Both the position numbers and the translations under genes were made by a program. Positions 48,399 through 59,706 of a stretch of 64,000 nucleotides of DNA are shown here, in pieces; positions within the stretch are counted from its first letter, which is position 1; the number at the start of each line of letters is the position of its first letter. The DNA comes from a bacterium. Its GTDB lineage: Bacteria; SZUA-79; Acidulodesulfobacterales; Acidulodesulfobacteraceae. The notes under the pieces are model-generated. The model was not told the origin of the DNA. It worked only from the letters and a program-made list of their open reading frames with translations, and ran no database searches. Location of the stretch: NCBI GenBank assembly GCA_021813525.1, contig JAKAKK010000074.1, positions 59,547 to 123,546 on the forward strand, read 5' to 3'.

Positions 48399-49700
48399 TT
48401 AACTAATGTTGTCTTCTATTCTTAAAACCATGGTTTTTGCGGAAATAACGTCTAATTTATCGCATAACGCAATGCTTTTGAACAATTCCTCCTCGTTGGC
48501 CTCATGCGTAGTAATTACTATAGGAACAGAACCTTCCACCTTCCTGCCTTTTTGGAGCATGGAACTTATGCTTATAGAATTTTCGCCGAGAATTCCCGAT
48601 ATTTTTGAAAGAACGCCCGGTCTGTCCATAGCGGAAAATCTAAGGTAATATCTAGAAATAATATCTTTTTTGCTTTTGATATTAAGTTTATTTTTTATTT
48701 TAGAAATAATAAAATCATGATGACTGTCTTCGTTTACCAGCCTGGATATCATTTCCATTAAATCGCCCATTACCGCGCTTCCCGTGGGGTTTCCGCCCGC
48801 GCCGTAACCCGTAAGGCTTAACGGTCCCGCAAATTTAGTATTTACTAAGAATGCGTTAAACACTCCGTCTATCTTTGATAAAAGACTGGAAGACGGTATT
48901 AAAGTAGGGTGAACTCTTATTTCTATTTTAGAATCTTCATTTTTAAGGATACCGAGAAGTTTTACCGTATATCCGAGTTCTTTTGCGAAACTGATATCCA
49001 ACTGCGTTATATCTTCTATTCCTTCTATTATCGCATCTTTCATAGACAGGCTGGTGGAAAATGCAAGCCTTCCTAAAACCGCAAGCTTGTGGGCGCTGTC
49101 GGTCCCGTTTATATCAAGCGAAGGGTCTGCTTCGGCGTAGCCTTTTTCCTGCGCCTTTTTAAGCACGTCCTCGAATTTTCCGCCTTCTCTGGTCATCTTA
49201 GATAATATAAAATTAGAGGTACCGTTAATTATCGAATAAACCGACTTGATTTTGTCGCCGGCAAGTCCATTTTTTATAGCCCTCAATATAGGTATTCCGC
49301 CTCCGACGGCGGCCTCGAACCCTATATTGGATTTTTTTTCTAAGCATTCCTTAAATATCTCTTCGCCGTGTTCCGCAAGAAGGGCTTTATTTGCGGTAAT
49401 AATGCTTTTGCCTTCGGATATTGCCTTGAGTATGAAATCCTTTGCCGGATGAATTCCTCCTATGAGCTCTATTACGATGTCGATTTTCTTGTCTTCGAGT
49501 ATGTCGGATACATTTTTAACCGAAATATTTTTTATGTTTTCGGTAACCGGATGACTATTTCCGCGGGTAAATATCTTTCTGATATTTACCGGAACGGAAA
49601 AAATAGAATCCAGTTCGCTTTTTTGTTCCGAAAATATGCGGTAAAAACTTGAGGCGACGGTTCCAAAACCTAAAAGTCCTATATTAATCTCTTTTTTCAT
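48399..49700 (-). CDS. hom: Homoserine dehydrogenase with C-terminal ACT domain
   Basis: 'IGLLGFGTVASSFYRIF', 'NGTSNFILSKM', 'YAEADPSLDINGTDSAHKLAVL'; ACT 'LRFSAMDRPGVLSKISGIL'. Confidence 0.96.
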   Translation of the reverse strand: MKKEINIGLLGFGTVASSFYRIFSEQKSELDSIFSVPVNIRKIFTRGNSHPVTENIKNISVKNVSDILEDKKIDIVIELIGGIHPAKDFILKAISEGKSIITANKALLAEHGEEIFKECLEKKSNIGFEAAVGGGIPILRAIKNGLAGDKIKSVYSIINGTSNFILSKMTREGGKFEDVLKKAQEKGYAEADPSLDINGTDSAHKLAVLGRLAFSTSLSMKDAIIEGIEDITQLDISFAKELGYTVKLLGILKNEDSKIEIRVHPTLIPSSSLLSKIDGVFNAFLVNTKFAGPLSLTGYGAGGNPTGSAVMGDLMEMISRLVNEDSHHDFIISKIKNKLNIKSKKDIISRYYLRFSAMDRPGVLSKISGILGENSISISSMLQKGRKVEGSVPIVITTHEANEEELFKSIALCDKLDVISAKTMVLRIEDNIS

Positions 49701-49712
49701 ATAATGTTGACC

Positions 49713-50939
49713 CTAAACCGCTTTATGAAAAAACTCTTCGTTGTTAATAAAATGTTTTACTCCTTTTGACGCCTGTCTTATTCGCATTTCGTTTTCTACA
49801 AGCGCAAAACGGACGTACTCGTCGCCGTATTCGCCGAACCCTATGCCGGGAGAAACCGCGACCTTCGCTTTATCCAATAATAATTTTGAAAATTCAAGCG
49901 ATTTAATTCCGGCGTCCAAAAATTGTTGCGGTATTTTCCCCCATACAAACATGGTAGCTTTGGGTTTTTCGATATTCCAGCCGGCAAATCTGAAACTTTC
50001 TATGAGTACGTCCCTTCTTTTTTTGTAATGCATGACCATATCGTTTATCGCGTTATGCTGAATTTCTTCGTTTAAGGCTATAATGGAGGCTATCTGGATA
50101 GGCTGAAACATTCCGTAATCCAAATAGCTTTTTATCCTCGAAAGAGCATTGATAAGAACCGGATTGCCGAGGGCAAAACCGACCCTGAATCCGGCCATGC
50201 TGTAGCTTTTCGACATAGAAAAAAACTCGATTCCGACATCCTTTGCGCCTTTAGCCTGCAAAAAACTGGGAGCTTTATATCCGTCGAAAGTCAAATCGGC
50301 ATATGCGTTATCGTGGATTATATATATGCCGTTTTCTTTTGCAAAATCGACTAATTTTTCGAAAAAATCAAGTTCTACCGTAACCGTTGTCGGGTTATGC
50401 GGAAAACTTAATACGATAATCTTAGGCTTGGGCCATGTCTGTTTAAGCGCCGTCATCAGATGTTCGAAAAAATCTTCGCCTGGAATTAAAGGTATGCTCC
50501 GAACGTCTCCGCCGGCTATAATAACGCTGTAAGCATGTATGGGATATGTAGGATTAGGCACGAAAGCGACGTCGCCCTTATTTATAATTGCAAGCATAAG
50601 GTGACTCAAACCTTCTTTTATGCCCATCGTAACTATCGCTTCCAAATCGGGGTCAAGTTCCACTCCGTAATTGCGCTTATACATGTTTACTATGGCAAGC
50701 CTGAGTTTAAATATTCCGCGGGATACCGAATATCTGTGGTTTTTAGGATTTCTAGACGCTTCGACCAATTTTTCTATTATATAATCGGGGGTCGGAGAAT
50801 CCGGATTGCCCATTCCAAGGTCGATAATATCGTCGCCGCGTTTTCTGGCTTCCATTTTTATTTTATTTACTTCCGCAAAAACATACGGCGGAAGCCTTTT
50901 AATAGTTTCAAAATCTTCTATCATTATAAAATTCCTCAA
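49713..50939 (-). CDS. Class I/II PLP aminotransferase (AlaC/LL-DAP-aminotransferase-like)
   Basis: '[12 protein letters not shown]', '[20 protein letters not shown]', '[15 protein letters not shown]'. Confidence 0.93.
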   Translation of the reverse strand: MRNFIMIEDFETIKRLPPYVFAEVNKIKMEARKRGDDIIDLGMGNPDSPTPDYIIEKLVEASRNPKNHRYSVSRGIFKLRLAIVNMYKRNYGVELDPDLEAIVTMGIKEGLSHLMLAIINKGDVAFVPNPTYPIHAYSVIIAGGDVRSIPLIPGEDFFEHLMTALKQTWPKPKIIVLSFPHNPTTVTVELDFFEKLVDFAKENGIYIIHDNAYADLTFDGYKAPSFLQAKGAKDVGIEFFSMSKSYSMAGFRVGFALGNPVLINALSRIKSYLDYGMFQPIQIASIIALNEEIQHNAINDMVMHYKKRRDVLIESFRFAGWNIEKPKATMFVWGKIPQQFLDAGIKSLEFSKLLLDKAKVAVSPGIGFGEYGDEYVRFALVENEMRIRQASKGVKHFINNEEFFHKAV

Positions 50940-51010
50940 ACTGATAAAAAAAATTATATTATATTATATTATTTTAATGCGGTAAAATAAATAATAAAAT
51001 GAGGTGTATT

Positions 51011-51922
51011 TTAGGACGAATGTTTAAAAAATTTTTCGGCGCCGAAAGAGCTTCTTACTAACGGGGCGGAAAAAACGTGCTTTACGCCTTTCTTATTTGC
51101 ATAGTCTTTATATTCTATGAATTTTTTGAGGGGAACGTATCTGTGAACCGGAATATTTTCGAGCGACGGCCTTAAGTACTGCCCGATAGTTATAAATTCT
51201 ACGCCGTTATTTATCAAATCGTCTATAGCTTTAAAAACCTCGGCGTCGTCTTCGCCGAGCCCTACCATAATGCCGGACTTTGTTAGAATATCCGGTTTTT
51301 TTTCTTTTATCTTTTTTAATAATTTTAAAGACCTTTCGTATGAGCTTGATGGCCTTATTACCGGATACAGCCTTTCGACGGTTTCGATATTGTGTCCGAA
51401 AATATCTATTCCGCTCCCTGCTACTTTCATAACTGATTCTTCGTTTCCGTTAAAATCCGAGGTTAGAACTTCGACGGTTTGACAATCGGTAGTTTTTCTA
51501 ATCTCTTTGACGGTTTCGGCTAAAATATCCGCTCCGCCGTCTTTGATGTCGTCCCTTGTGACCATGGTAATTACCGCATGTTTTAGTCCCAGGGATTTTA
51601 CGGCGTAAGCCACCTTTTTCGGCTCGTCGGCATCTAAGTTTGAGCTTCCGCAGGCTTCGGACTGCGTATCCGAACCTGCGTACTGCCGGAAATTAAGATA
51701 ATCGATATTGCAGAAAGGGCATTTTCTGGTACATTTATCGCCTAAGAGCAAAAATGTCGCGGTTTTGTTGGAAAAGCACAGGTTGAGGTTCGGACACCTC
51801 GAAGACGAACAAACCGTATTGAGTTTTTTTTCTTTAATAATTTTGGAAGTCTCAAAAATATCTTTTCTGGACTTGATTTTTAAAATCTCGTTTTTTAAAT
51901 ATCCCGGAAGCCTTTCGTTCAT
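51011..51922 (-). CDS. lipA: Lipoyl synthase
   Basis: 'CSSSRCPNLNLCF', 'LLGDKCTRKCPFCNID', 'KSGIMVGLGE', C-terminal 'PLVRSSFGA'. Confidence 0.96.
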   Translation of the reverse strand: MNERLPGYLKNEILKIKSRKDIFETSKIIKEKKLNTVCSSSRCPNLNLCFSNKTATFLLLGDKCTRKCPFCNIDYLNFRQYAGSDTQSEACGSSNLDADEPKKVAYAVKSLGLKHAVITMVTRDDIKDGGADILAETVKEIRKTTDCQTVEVLTSDFNGNEESVMKVAGSGIDIFGHNIETVERLYPVIRPSSSYERSLKLLKKIKEKKPDILTKSGIMVGLGEDDAEVFKAIDDLINNGVEFITIGQYLRPSLENIPVHRYVPLKKFIEYKDYANKKGVKHVFSAPLVRSSFGAEKFFKHSS

Positions 51923-52035
51923 CTATTAAATTTTAAATTCTTTATTCGTTTTTGCTTTTTAATTTCATTTTATTTTATAATTGCTTAAAATACAATATAA
52001 TATTTTTTACAAAATATAAAAGGCGGGATTACCGG

Positions 52036-52500
52036 ATGCGATACGGCGATAATTATTTTATGGGACTGGCCTTAGAAGAGGCTAAAAAAGCTGCGGAGAA
52101 TGATGAGGTGCCTGTTGGAGCCGTTATATCAAGCGGCGAAGGCGAAATAATCTCTACGGCTTTCAACACCGTCGAAAAAGACGGCTCATGCATAATGCAT
52201 GCGGAAATAAAGGCAATTTTAGCCGCTCAGAAAAAACTGGAAAATTGGAGGCTTGACGGATGCGCATTATATGTTACTTTGGAGCCCTGCATTATGTGCT
52301 GCGGCGCAATCCTTCTGTCGAGAATATCTAAGGTAATTTACGGAACTATAGACCCTAAAGGAGGGTCATCCGGTTCTATTCTCGAAGGCAAGATAGAAAT
52401 CGTTCATGGCATTATGGAAGAAGAATCCTCGATACTGCTTAAATCGTTTTTTAAATCTAAAAGAGGAAATATAAGATACGGGAAAAATATGACGGATTAG
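52036..52500 (+). CDS. tadA: tRNA adenosine-34 deaminase
   Basis: 'DEVPVGAVI', 'MHAEIKAIL', 'LYVTLEPCIMCCGAIL'. Start trimmed to MRYGDNYF. Confidence 0.93.
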   Translation: MRYGDNYFMGLALEEAKKAAENDEVPVGAVISSGEGEIISTAFNTVEKDGSCIMHAEIKAILAAQKKLENWRLDGCALYVTLEPCIMCCGAILLSRISKVIYGTIDPKGGSSGSILEGKIEIVHGIMEEESSILLKSFFKSKRGNIRYGKNMTD

Positions 52501-52552
52501 CAACAGTAAGACAATAAATAAATCTGACACCTTTTTAACAAAAGAGAGCCAT

Positions 52553-52591
52553 AAAAAAGGGTGTCGGATTTGAAATCCGACACCCTTTTTT
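52553..52591. terminator. Bidirectional intrinsic terminator between convergent tadA and hppA
   Basis: Perfect 19-nt inverted repeat AAAAAAGGGTGTCGGATTT g AAATCCGACACCCTTTTTT with flanking A/T tracts. Confidence 0.9.
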
Positions 52592-52627
52592 ACTATTTTC
52601 TTACTTGTTCTTTTTTATCTTAATTAA

Positions 52628-54724
52628 TCAGCTCCACAGCAATAACACTATCGGAATAATTAAAATCGTAAAAATATTAACGACCTTAATCATCGGGTTA
52701 ATTGCCGGACCTGCAGTATCTTTATAAGGATCGCCGACCGTATCGCCGGTAACTGCGGCTTTATGGGCTTCACTGCCTTTGCGGTAAGTCTGCCCGTTAT
52801 ACTCGAATCCTTTTTCTATTAATTTTTTTGCGTTATCCCATGCCGCACCGCCGCTTGTCATAGAGATAGCGACAAAAAGCCCGGATATGATAGTTCCCAA
52901 TAAAATACCGCCGAGAACCTGAGGTCCCATCGTAAGACCGAAAACTATCGGACCTGCAATCGGAATAAACGCCGGCAATATCATTTCCCTAAGCGAAGAC
53001 TTGGTGACTATATCGACGCATTTGCCGTATTCAGGCTTGCCCGTGCCTTCCATAATGCCGGGAATCTCTTTAAACTGCCTCCTGACTTCGACTACTATGT
53101 CGCCTGCGGCTTTACCCACGGATTTCATCGCAAGGGAAGCAAAAATATACGGAAGCATTGCTCCTAAGAAAAGGCCTATTAAAACTTTGGGTTGAGCTAT
53201 GGAAAACGATATATCGGGAATGCCGACTTTAATTAAATCGGAATATTCCCCGAAAAGAACTATCGCGGCAAGAGCCGCCGAGCCGATAGCATATCCTTTC
53301 GTTACGGCTTTAGTAGTATTGCCTACCGCATCAAGAGCATCGGTAGTTTCCCTGACGTCTTCAGGAAGTTCACTCATTTCGGCGATACCGCCGGCATTAT
53401 CGGTAATAGGCCCGAACGAATCGACCGCTATTACCATTCCCGCCATAGAGAGCATACTGGAAGCGGCAACCGCGACGCCGTAAAAACCTGCAAAATGATA
53501 AGAAAGCAAAATGCCGAAAGCGATTGCGATAACAGGAAGAGCAGTTGACATCTGTCCTACTGCAAGTCCAGCTATAATATTTGTTCCGTGGCCTGTCGTA
53601 GAAGCCTTGGCTATGGATTTTACCGGCGAGAAACTCGTCGAGGTAAAATAATCGGTAATGACTATTATGAGTCCGGTTAATACCAAGCCTACCAGTGCCG
53701 AATAATAATAATCCATTGCCGAATGATCGCCGACTCCGTTCATAAAACGCATAGTGAAAAAATAATATACTACTGCGGAAATAATTCCGGTTGCAAATAA
53801 TCCTTTATATAATCCCTGCATAATCTTTTCTTTCGTGGGAGCGCTTACGAAAAAAACGCCTGCTATAGAAGTAAATACGGCTATACCGCCAAGCAAAAGC
53901 GGATAAAGTATAGCCTTCATTAATGCCGTTTCGCCGTAACCGTGCCCTCTGAAAGCTGAATAAGCCAATAATATAGAAGCTATGATAGTTACTGCAAACG
54001 TTTCGAATACGTCTGCCGCCATACCTGCGCAGTCGCCGACGTTGTCGCCGACCTGGTCGGCTATAACTGCCGGGTTTCTCGGGTCGTCTTCGGGTATGCC
54101 CGCTTCGACTTTTCCTACCAAATCTGCTCCAACGTCTGCGGCTTTAGTATAAATACCGCCGCCAAGCCTTGCAAAAACCGATATAAGACTGCAGCCGAAC
54201 GCAAAACCTATTAACGAATTTATTACTCCGTCAAGACCGCTTACCGAATGGCCTATAAGCATAAAAACGGATATCCCTAAAACGCCAAGTCCGAGAACCA
54301 TTAAACCGGTAACCGAACCTCCTTTAAACGCAAACTTTAATGCGGGTTTGACTCCTTTATGAGCTATCTGCGCGGTTCTGATATTTGCCCTTACGGCGTT
54401 AAACATTCCGAGATAACCGGCTAATGCCGATAAAATAGCTCCGAGCAAAAAACCGGAAGCCGTTAAAATTCCAAACTGCGGTATCCAGTAACCGCCGATA
54501 AGTATTAACGCAAAAATAATAATTCCCACGATGGCGACGGTTCTGTACTGCCTGTTTAGAAAAGCCGTTGCGCCTTCCTGAATAGCTTTTGCAATCTGCT
54601 TCATTTTCTCGGAACCTTCGTCGTGCTTCAGCGCCCATATCGTTACCGCTATACTGTATATAACGGCAATGAGACCGGCAATGATTCCAAAAATCATAGC
54701 TTCGTCAAAGACATTCATGTCCAA
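52628..54724 (-). CDS. hppA: Membrane-bound proton-translocating pyrophosphatase
   Basis: '[54 protein letters not shown]', '[25 protein letters not shown]'. Confidence 0.97.
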   Translation of the reverse strand: MDMNVFDEAMIFGIIAGLIAVIYSIAVTIWALKHDEGSEKMKQIAKAIQEGATAFLNRQYRTVAIVGIIIFALILIGGYWIPQFGILTASGFLLGAILSALAGYLGMFNAVRANIRTAQIAHKGVKPALKFAFKGGSVTGLMVLGLGVLGISVFMLIGHSVSGLDGVINSLIGFAFGCSLISVFARLGGGIYTKAADVGADLVGKVEAGIPEDDPRNPAVIADQVGDNVGDCAGMAADVFETFAVTIIASILLAYSAFRGHGYGETALMKAILYPLLLGGIAVFTSIAGVFFVSAPTKEKIMQGLYKGLFATGIISAVVYYFFTMRFMNGVGDHSAMDYYYSALVGLVLTGLIIVITDYFTSTSFSPVKSIAKASTTGHGTNIIAGLAVGQMSTALPVIAIAFGILLSYHFAGFYGVAVAASSMLSMAGMVIAVDSFGPITDNAGGIAEMSELPEDVRETTDALDAVGNTTKAVTKGYAIGSAALAAIVLFGEYSDLIKVGIPDISFSIAQPKVLIGLFLGAMLPYIFASLAMKSVGKAAGDIVVEVRRQFKEIPGIMEGTGKPEYGKCVDIVTKSSLREMILPAFIPIAGPIVFGLTMGPQVLGGILLGTIISGLFVAISMTSGGAAWDNAKKLIEKGFEYNGQTYRKGSEAHKAAVTGDTVGDPYKDTAGPAINPMIKVVNIFTILIIPIVLLLWS

Positions 54725-54779
54725 AAACCCCCTGATTAAATTTTAATGAAATTAAATTTAACAAATATGTTAAAACATA

Positions 54780-56000
54780 TCAACTAATTTCAGCGTTCTC
54801 GTTATTAAGGCTTTTAGCTTTTTCTTTTAGATTTGCAAAATAAATAGCAACCGGCCTGTATGCCAGATGCGACCATTTGGAAAAAGGAACTTCTATTACC
54901 AGCATTGGGAATAAAATCATTAAATGAACAAGATATATATAGAAAATGGCGGATACGGAGTAATTATAAACAATAGAAGCTCTCAGTAAAACTCCGGTCA
55001 CGCCGGTTAAAAAGAGCAATATTACGAACATCCAGTCGGTATGATGAGAGAATTTGCTCCTTTCTATTTTCTTGGTAAGCCTCTTGACAATAAAATAAAC
55101 CGTACCGAATATTAACCCTATACTGGCAAAATAATCGAATAAAATTATATGAAGGTACGGAAGGCTGTTTTCATTCTGAAACCAGTCCAAAAAGAAAACT
55201 ATGCCCACAAATAATATGACGTAACTTATCATTAGAAAAAGATGCGTGAGCCAGAAATTATATTTTCCTTCCGTAAGTTTTTTAGAGGACGTTCCTTCGG
55301 AATCATCGCACTTCGCATATCTGTATTGAGTAAAAAAATTGAACATCAGCGACCAAGCTTCGGTAAAATAAAGTTTTAACGGAATTTTAACGCCGGCATC
55401 GCTTAAAACGGTCTTCCTGAACATATTATAAATAAAAGATGTCAGCATTACCCCCAGAAATACGGTTATAGGCCAGTCGAAATAATAATCTATTTTATCC
55501 GGAGATACGGCTTGTCCCAGAGTGGCTCCTGCCGCAGGATGCAGTCCGAAAAGAACCGCCCATTCTATTAAAACCCCGAGCGCGACTATTAATATAGCGA
55601 TATATTCCGCATATTTAGATTTATATAAAAGTTTGGATATTCCCGTCCAGTCGTATGCGCTTATTAAAAATCTGCGGAGGGACATCATCAGTTCTCCCGG
55701 TTCCGCTTTTCTGGGGCAATTTTTGGAACATTCCCCGCAATAATAGCATAACCATGGGTCTAAATCGCTTACTAACTGCTCTTTCATTCCCCATCCCGCC
55801 ATTATCATTTCCTTTCTCGGAAACGGCCTGTCTTCGGTTGATAAGGGACAAACCGCAGAACATGTCCCGCACTGGAAACATTTTTTAAAATTGCTTTCGC
55901 CTACTTCTTTTATATATTTGACCAACTCGTTGTCGGTCTTTACCACTGTATTTTTCAAAATAACCCCCTTCTTAAAAGCCTTTATATGGATTTGGTCCAA
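54780..56000 (-). CDS. qmoC: Quinone-interacting membrane-bound oxidoreductase subunit C
   Basis: Two 4Fe-4S motifs (CFQCGTCSAVCP; CYYCGECSKNCP), HdrC-like plus b-type cytochrome-like membrane region; follows qmoB. Confidence 0.93.
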   Translation of the reverse strand: MDQIHIKAFKKGVILKNTVVKTDNELVKYIKEVGESNFKKCFQCGTCSAVCPLSTEDRPFPRKEMIMAGWGMKEQLVSDLDPWLCYYCGECSKNCPRKAEPGELMMSLRRFLISAYDWTGISKLLYKSKYAEYIAILIVALGVLIEWAVLFGLHPAAGATLGQAVSPDKIDYYFDWPITVFLGVMLTSFIYNMFRKTVLSDAGVKIPLKLYFTEAWSLMFNFFTQYRYAKCDDSEGTSSKKLTEGKYNFWLTHLFLMISYVILFVGIVFFLDWFQNENSLPYLHIILFDYFASIGLIFGTVYFIVKRLTKKIERSKFSHHTDWMFVILLFLTGVTGVLLRASIVYNYSVSAIFYIYLVHLMILFPMLVIEVPFSKWSHLAYRPVAIYFANLKEKAKSLNNENAEIS

Positions 56001-58275
56001 GCGATTTAATTTTATTGACGAAATCTTCTACTATTTCCGGCAGTTTCATATAATCGGTAAATTCAAGCTGAATCTGCCTTACTCTTTCTTCCTCAAGTAC
56101 GAGTCTCGTCAATGTTTCCTTAAGATTGCCCATTCTGTACGATGCAAGTTCCGAACCTTTCACGAAATGGCACTGATAATCGTCGCCGAATTTACATCCT
56201 AAAAGGAGTATGCCGTCTATCCCCTTGGAAAGAGCATCGGCGTACCAGACATTATTGATAGAGCCTAAGCATCTTACTGGTATAACCCTTATATTAGAAG
56301 ATAAATTTATTTTATTCAGTCCCAATATATCCAGTGCGGGATAAGCGTCATTTTCGCATGCAAAAACCAGAATCCTGTAATTCTCGTCGGTAGGGTCTTC
56401 GGGAATATAAAGGCTTTTTATCATCGAAGCGACGATATCGGGAGAATAGTTTTTGAAAGATATAATTCTCACAGGACATGCGCCCATACAGACTCCGCAT
56501 CTCCTGCACCTTTCAGGATTATACTTAGGCGTACCTTTTTCGTCTTCGTCTATGGCGCCGAACGGACACTCCTCGGTACATCTTTTACACTGCGTACACC
56601 TTGGAAGGTCGAAAAAAGGATACGTCATATCGTTTGAGCGCGGATGCACGGCCTTACCTTTGGAAGTCTGCTCTACGCACTGTATGGCTTTTAAAACTGC
56701 TCCTTTTGCATCGTCCACCGAAAAAACGGTATCCATGGGCATTCTTACGGAGCCCGCAGGATATATTCCCGTTCTTCTCGATTCGTATGGAAAACATATA
56801 AAATTAGAATCGGGGAATCCGTATGCAAGATCCGGCATCTCCTTTCCTTGCCTGTATGCAAGATTTAACAGTCCGCTCTTAGCAACCTGCGCTGTGGAAA
56901 CCGGTATCGAAGGGGGGCAGGACGCTCCGCTTGCCGACGTTGGATTTCCGGCCGTTAAATTTACATCCTGGCCATATTCGATTTCTCCCGAATTTGGAAC
57001 CATTCCGGAAGCAAGCACCAACATTTCGACGTTTAAATCAATATCGCCGCCGAAAAGGGTATCCTTTACTTTTACGCCTATTTCATTATTGCCTTTATCG
57101 TAAGAAATATCGGAAACTGCGCCTTTTACCATATATATTCCTTCGTCGTCCTGCATTTTCCTGTAAAAATTTTCATATTCGCCGGGCGTCCTTATGTCTT
57201 TATATATTATGTAAACATTTGCGTCCGGATTGTTTTTTCTTATCAATGCCGCTTCTTTAAGAGAAGACATACAGCAAACCGTCGAGCAGTACGGCAGATG
57301 ATTTTCGTCTCTCGAACCCGCGCACTGAATAAATGCTATAGATTTTACCGCCGAACCGTTAGATTTTCTTTTTACCGTGAAACTTTCGGATTTGCCGTTC
57401 TCTGAAAGTTCCGAATATAATTCTTCAAGTTCGACGTTCGTTAATATATCGGGGGTCAAGCCGTATCCTAAATAATCCAGCTTTTTTGCTTCGTAAGGCT
57501 TCCATCCGGTAGCCGCTACGATAGAACCGACAGTTTCATTTATAACTTCAGCCGCATTATCTTTGTCGGAAGGCTCTATCTCGACGTTAAACTTTCCGGG
57601 AGCTCCCGATACGGACTTTATTTTTGAATTTTTATAAATTTTAATTCTTTTAGAACTTTCTACCCGGCTTATCAGTTCGTCTAATCCTTCTTTTATCCAG
57701 ATATTTTTGTCAAAAGGCGGTTTGGTTTCCCATTTTTTATATTTTGAATATGGGAAGCCGCCGAGATTAGATTTTTTTTCGACCAGAACGACTTCGTAAC
57801 CTACTTTCGCCGAATTTATTGCGGCATTAAGTCCGGTTATTCCGCCTCCAACGACAAGAACGGTTTTGTTTAAATCCTGAATAAGCGGTTCGGGGAACGC
57901 TGCTTTTTTAGCCTTAGAAGCGCCCATATTTATATAATCTTCCGCAAGAAGCTGAGTATTGTTGTCGTTAGGAGGGCTTATCCATATTACATGCTCCCTG
58001 AGATTGACTCTTTCCGTGTGAATAGTAAGCGGGTCGAAATTGAATACGTCCTGTTTAGCGCGCATTGAACAGGCGGCTATAACTAATTTATTTATCTTTT
58101 TTTCGGCAATATCGTTTTTTATGAGATTTACTCCTTCCGGCCCGCAAAGAAATTCATGGCTTATGCATACTACGGGTTTATTGGAATCTTTTGCCGTATT
58201 GACTAATCTTTCAACATTCAGGCTTTTCCCTATATCGCAACCGGAACATATATAAATCCCTAAATTATTATCCAT
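55972..58275 (-). CDS. qmoB: Quinone-interacting membrane-bound oxidoreductase subunit B
   Basis: HdrA-like FAD motif 'VLVVGGGITGLNAAINSAKVGYEVVLVEK', 'CTQCKRCTEECP', 'CRRCGVCMGACP', MvhD-like C-terminus. Confidence 0.94.
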   Translation of the reverse strand: MDNNLGIYICSGCDIGKSLNVERLVNTAKDSNKPVVCISHEFLCGPEGVNLIKNDIAEKKINKLVIAACSMRAKQDVFNFDPLTIHTERVNLREHVIWISPPNDNNTQLLAEDYINMGASKAKKAAFPEPLIQDLNKTVLVVGGGITGLNAAINSAKVGYEVVLVEKKSNLGGFPYSKYKKWETKPPFDKNIWIKEGLDELISRVESSKRIKIYKNSKIKSVSGAPGKFNVEIEPSDKDNAAEVINETVGSIVAATGWKPYEAKKLDYLGYGLTPDILTNVELEELYSELSENGKSESFTVKRKSNGSAVKSIAFIQCAGSRDENHLPYCSTVCCMSSLKEAALIRKNNPDANVYIIYKDIRTPGEYENFYRKMQDDEGIYMVKGAVSDISYDKGNNEIGVKVKDTLFGGDIDLNVEMLVLASGMVPNSGEIEYGQDVNLTAGNPTSASGASCPPSIPVSTAQVAKSGLLNLAYRQGKEMPDLAYGFPDSNFICFPYESRRTGIYPAGSVRMPMDTVFSVDDAKGAVLKAIQCVEQTSKGKAVHPRSNDMTYPFFDLPRCTQCKRCTEECPFGAIDEDEKGTPKYNPERCRRCGVCMGACPVRIISFKNYSPDIVASMIKSLYIPEDPTDENYRILVFACENDAYPALDILGLNKINLSSNIRVIPVRCLGSINNVWYADALSKGIDGILLLGCKFGDDYQCHFVKGSELASYRMGNLKETLTRLVLEEERVRQIQLEFTDYMKLPEIVEDFVNKIKSLGPNPYKGF

Positions 58276-58322
58276 TTTAACTCCTCTTCAAATATATCTT
58301 TTTTTCTGTATGTTGAACTTTT

Positions 58323-59621
58323 TTATAATTTTGCGTTATGCTGAATCACCGAAAGCGCCGCGGACGTAGCCGATTGGCCGGACATATAAACGTCCAAAGG
58401 AAACTTTGCTACCCCTGCGGAGAAAATGCCGCCCTCATAATTTTCGTTAAATATAAATCCGTTTTCGTCTATATCTATTTTTATGTCGCCGCCTATTTTA
58501 ATTTCTTTTAAATCGTCCTTGATATTCGGATACATGCCTGCCGCAAGAACTACCATTTCAGCCCTGAATTTGTTCTTTTTTCCGGAAAGCATATCTTCCA
58601 CGTCTAACAACAGGTCACCTGTCGCATGGTCCTCGGATATTTTTCCGACTACACCTTTGTTAAATTTAATATTTTTATCGATTTGCGCTTTATTGAGGAA
58701 ATTTTCGTATCTTCCCGGGGTTCTTAAATCTATATAAAAAATAGTAGGGGAAGAGGCGGGATTTTTATCCCTTAAATAAAGGGCTTGTTTTAACGATGCC
58801 ATACAGCATATTGCCGAACAGTACGGAAGATGATTTTCGTTTCTCGAACCCGCGCATTGTATAAACGCAACGTTCGTTACTTCCTTGTTATCCGACGGCC
58901 TCACGATTTTGCCGCCGGTAGGACCGTTATCTGCGGCTAGCCTTTCCATCATAACGTTGGTAATAACGTTTCTAAATTTTCCGAATCCTAAGTTTTCTAA
59001 TTTTTCTACGTTATACGGCTTCCAGCCCGTCGCAAAAATAATATCCGAAACTTTTAGCTCTATTATATTTTCTTTGGCATTAAGATTTATTGCGTCATAG
59101 CTGCAAACTTCTTCGCACTTTTTGCACGACGAGAATTTGCAGTAATTATCGTCTACAGAATATTTTAAAGGAAATGTAGATAAAGCCGGCATATATATGG
59201 CTTTCGTCGTATCCATGCCGTAGTTGAAATCGTTAGGCCTGTCCTCCGGACAGACTTTGGCGCATTCGCCGCAAACGGTGCAATTATCGTTTATATATTG
59301 AGGTTTTTGGCGAATTTTAACTATGTATCCCGTTCCGTCCTTTTCCTTATTTATTTCTTCTACGACGGACGAAACTAAAAAATTTATATTGTCGTCGGCG
59401 GAAGACTTTATCCTCTTTGTATTTATTTCGAATCCGCAAAACGGCGGACACAGCTTTGGAAAATACTTATACATCTGGAGAACTCTGCCGCCTATATACG
59501 ATTTTTTTTCTACTATATATACTTTTTTGTTGACGGCTTCCGTAATTTCTAACGCGGCAGAAACGCCGCTGTGACCGCCGCCTATTATAAGTACGGGATT
59601 TTCATTATTTAACTCGCTCAA
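58323..59621 (-). CDS. qmoA: Quinone-interacting membrane-bound oxidoreductase subunit A
   Basis: 'VLIIGGGHSGVSAALEIT', 'CTVCGECAKVCP', HdrA-like; gene order with qmoBC and aprAB. Confidence 0.94.
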   Translation of the reverse strand: MSELNNENPVLIIGGGHSGVSAALEITEAVNKKVYIVEKKSYIGGRVLQMYKYFPKLCPPFCGFEINTKRIKSSADDNINFLVSSVVEEINKEKDGTGYIVKIRQKPQYINDNCTVCGECAKVCPEDRPNDFNYGMDTTKAIYMPALSTFPLKYSVDDNYCKFSSCKKCEEVCSYDAINLNAKENIIELKVSDIIFATGWKPYNVEKLENLGFGKFRNVITNVMMERLAADNGPTGGKIVRPSDNKEVTNVAFIQCAGSRNENHLPYCSAICCMASLKQALYLRDKNPASSPTIFYIDLRTPGRYENFLNKAQIDKNIKFNKGVVGKISEDHATGDLLLDVEDMLSGKKNKFRAEMVVLAAGMYPNIKDDLKEIKIGGDIKIDIDENGFIFNENYEGGIFSAGVAKFPLDVYMSGQSATSAALSVIQHNAKL

Positions 59622-59706
59622 CTTTAAATCTCCATTGCTAAGTTTTTAATTAATATAAATATAAAAAAAGACGAATATTACGACTAAATATTATTAAATA
59701 ATTAAA

